8,024 nucleotides of DNA, taken from contig JALHTD010000221.1 in assembly GCA_022865555.1 (NCBI GenBank), positions 1-8,024 of the forward strand, given 5' to 3'. Each line of letters begins with the position of its first letter. Position 1 is the first letter of the stretch. Made by a program: the position numbers and the translations under genes. Source of the DNA: Thermoanaerobaculaceae bacterium (GTDB lineage Bacteria > Acidobacteriota > Thermoanaerobaculia > Thermoanaerobaculales > Thermoanaerobaculaceae). Of the stretch, positions 7,556-8,024 are shown in pieces. A model generated the notes under the pieces. The model was not told where the DNA came from, searched no databases, and was given only the letters and a program-made list of their open reading frames with translations.

Positions 7556-7653
7556 GGGCCAGATGCAAGGCGGACGAGGCGGACGCAGCGGAGTGTAGCC
7601 GGAGGCTACATGAGCACGCGAGCCGCCGAAGTCCAACGGAGCAGATGGTCCCC
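7556..7653. repeat. About 98-nt imperfect palindrome, probable dispersed intergenic repeat
   Basis: The outer ends GGGCCA (7556-7561) and TGG(T)CCC pair with one bulged T. Just inside them AGATGCAAGGCGG on the left faces GCAGATGG on the right, so the AGATG block occurs in direct orientation on both sides. Further in, GGAC pairs with GTCC and GGCGG with CCGCC. The apex is a perfect 7-bp hairpin, TGTAGCC (7594-7600) with GGCTACA (7604-7610), loop GGA. The element lies between the convergent LolA-like and fabG genes. From memory, intergenic repeats that open with CAGATGCAAGGCG and close with GCAGATGG occur in many GC-rich genomes. I cannot check copy number here. Confidence 0.6.
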
Positions 7654-7673
7654 TATCGGCGGCGCCCCAAGGG

Positions 7674-8024
7674 CTACATGTACAGCCCACCGGAGACGTT
7701 AATAACCTCGCCGCTGATGTACGACCCAGCGGGACCAGCCAGGAACAGCACCACGTTCGCGATGTCCTCGGGGGTGCCGAGGCGCGGGATAGCGAGGTTG
7801 GCCATCAGCGCCTTGCGTTGATCCTCGGTGAGCCTGTCGGTCATCGGGGTCTGGATGTAACCGGGAGCAATGGCGTTGACCGTGATGTTGCGACTGCCGA
7901 GCTCGCGGGCAAGCGACTTGGTGAGGCCGATGAGGCCGGCCTTGGAGGCGGCGTAGTTGGCCTGGCCGGCCTGGCCGGTGGAGCCGACGACGGAGCCGAG
8001 GAAGATGATCCGGCCCCAGCGGGC
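7674..8024 (-). CDS. fabG: FabG-type 3-oxoacyl-ACP reductase, C-terminal half (5' end outside window)
   Basis: FabG reduces 3-oxoacyl-ACP to 3-hydroxyacyl-ACP with NADPH in fatty-acid elongation. The fragment is the last 116 residues of a short-chain dehydrogenase. The catalytic Ser lies in FLGSVVGS (fragment residue 11), and Tyr24-x3-Lys28 in NYAASKAG is exactly 13 residues on, as in FabG. Next come NAIAPGYIQTPMTD and the C-terminal YISGEVINVSGGLYM, a very typical FabG ending. About 127 N-terminal residues, including the nucleotide-binding glycine motif, lie beyond the window. The stop is TAG (CTA at 7674-7676 on the + strand), with the palindromic repeat 20 bp downstream. Another SDR reductase is possible, but the ending favours FabG. 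Neighbouring fab genes or acpP could follow outside the window and cannot be seen. Confidence 0.9.
   Translation of the reverse strand, partial: ARWGRIIFLGSVVGSTGQAGQANYAASKAGLIGLTKSLARELGSRNITVNAIAPGYIQTPMTDRLTEDQRKALMANLAIPRLGTPEDIANVVLFLAGPAGSYISGEVINVSGGLYM

Noticed and set aside
7959..7980. Tandem GGCCTGGCC repeat inside fabG
   Set aside because: It encodes the GQAGQA part of the conserved FabG active-site loop (usually GNAGQA) and is explained by protein conservation and high GC, not by a repeat element.

Overview
The window is GC-rich bacterial chromosome with no phage, IS, CRISPR or tRNA signal. Gene order, Shine-Dalgarno sites and codon use fit a free-living, probably Gram-negative (diderm) bacterium: it has a Tat-exported enzyme and a LolA-like periplasmic protein. 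The lineage cannot be fixed from the sequence alone. An uncultured environmental group, Acidobacteriota- or Deltaproteobacteria-like, is only an impression.

Layout. Positions 1-2353 (+) carry the conserved rpsO-pnp pair (ribosomal protein S15, then polynucleotide phosphorylase), closed by a rho-independent terminator at 2396-2425. The pnp reading frame is cut by one in-frame TAG at 2144-2146, in the middle of the S1 RNA-binding domain. The rest of that domain and an Arg/Gly-rich tail continue in the same frame to 2353. Positions 2462-3286 (-) encode the DNA glycosylase MutM/Fpg with a GTG start. Positions 3287-3559 hold no gene but contain three GC-rich hairpins. Positions 3560-4588 (-) encode a CorA-type divalent-cation channel whose GMN signature reads GMS. 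Divergent from it, 4740-5252 (+) encodes a rubrerythrin-like di-iron protein. A compact three-stem structure at 5286-5348 lies between this gene and the convergent gene at 5360-6523 (-), a Tat-exported glycosylasparaginase-family Ntn hydrolase. Divergent from that, 6694-7458 (+) encodes a secreted LolA-like protein of unknown function. A roughly 98-nt imperfect palindrome (7556-7653) that looks like a dispersed intergenic repeat follows. The window ends inside a fabG-type short-chain dehydrogenase (7674-8024, -).

How the genes work together. Only rpsO-pnp is a clear functional unit (translation and RNA turnover). The others look like independent housekeeping or stress genes: base-excision repair, Mg2+/metal transport, a di-iron peroxide or iron protein, a periplasmic amidohydrolase and fatty-acid elongation. 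I see no convincing new multi-gene system. The observations most worth a second look are the amber codon inside pnp, the palindromic repeat at 7556-7653, the junction-like RNA structure at 5286-5348 and the altered CorA signature. No gene-free stretch exceeds about 300 bases.
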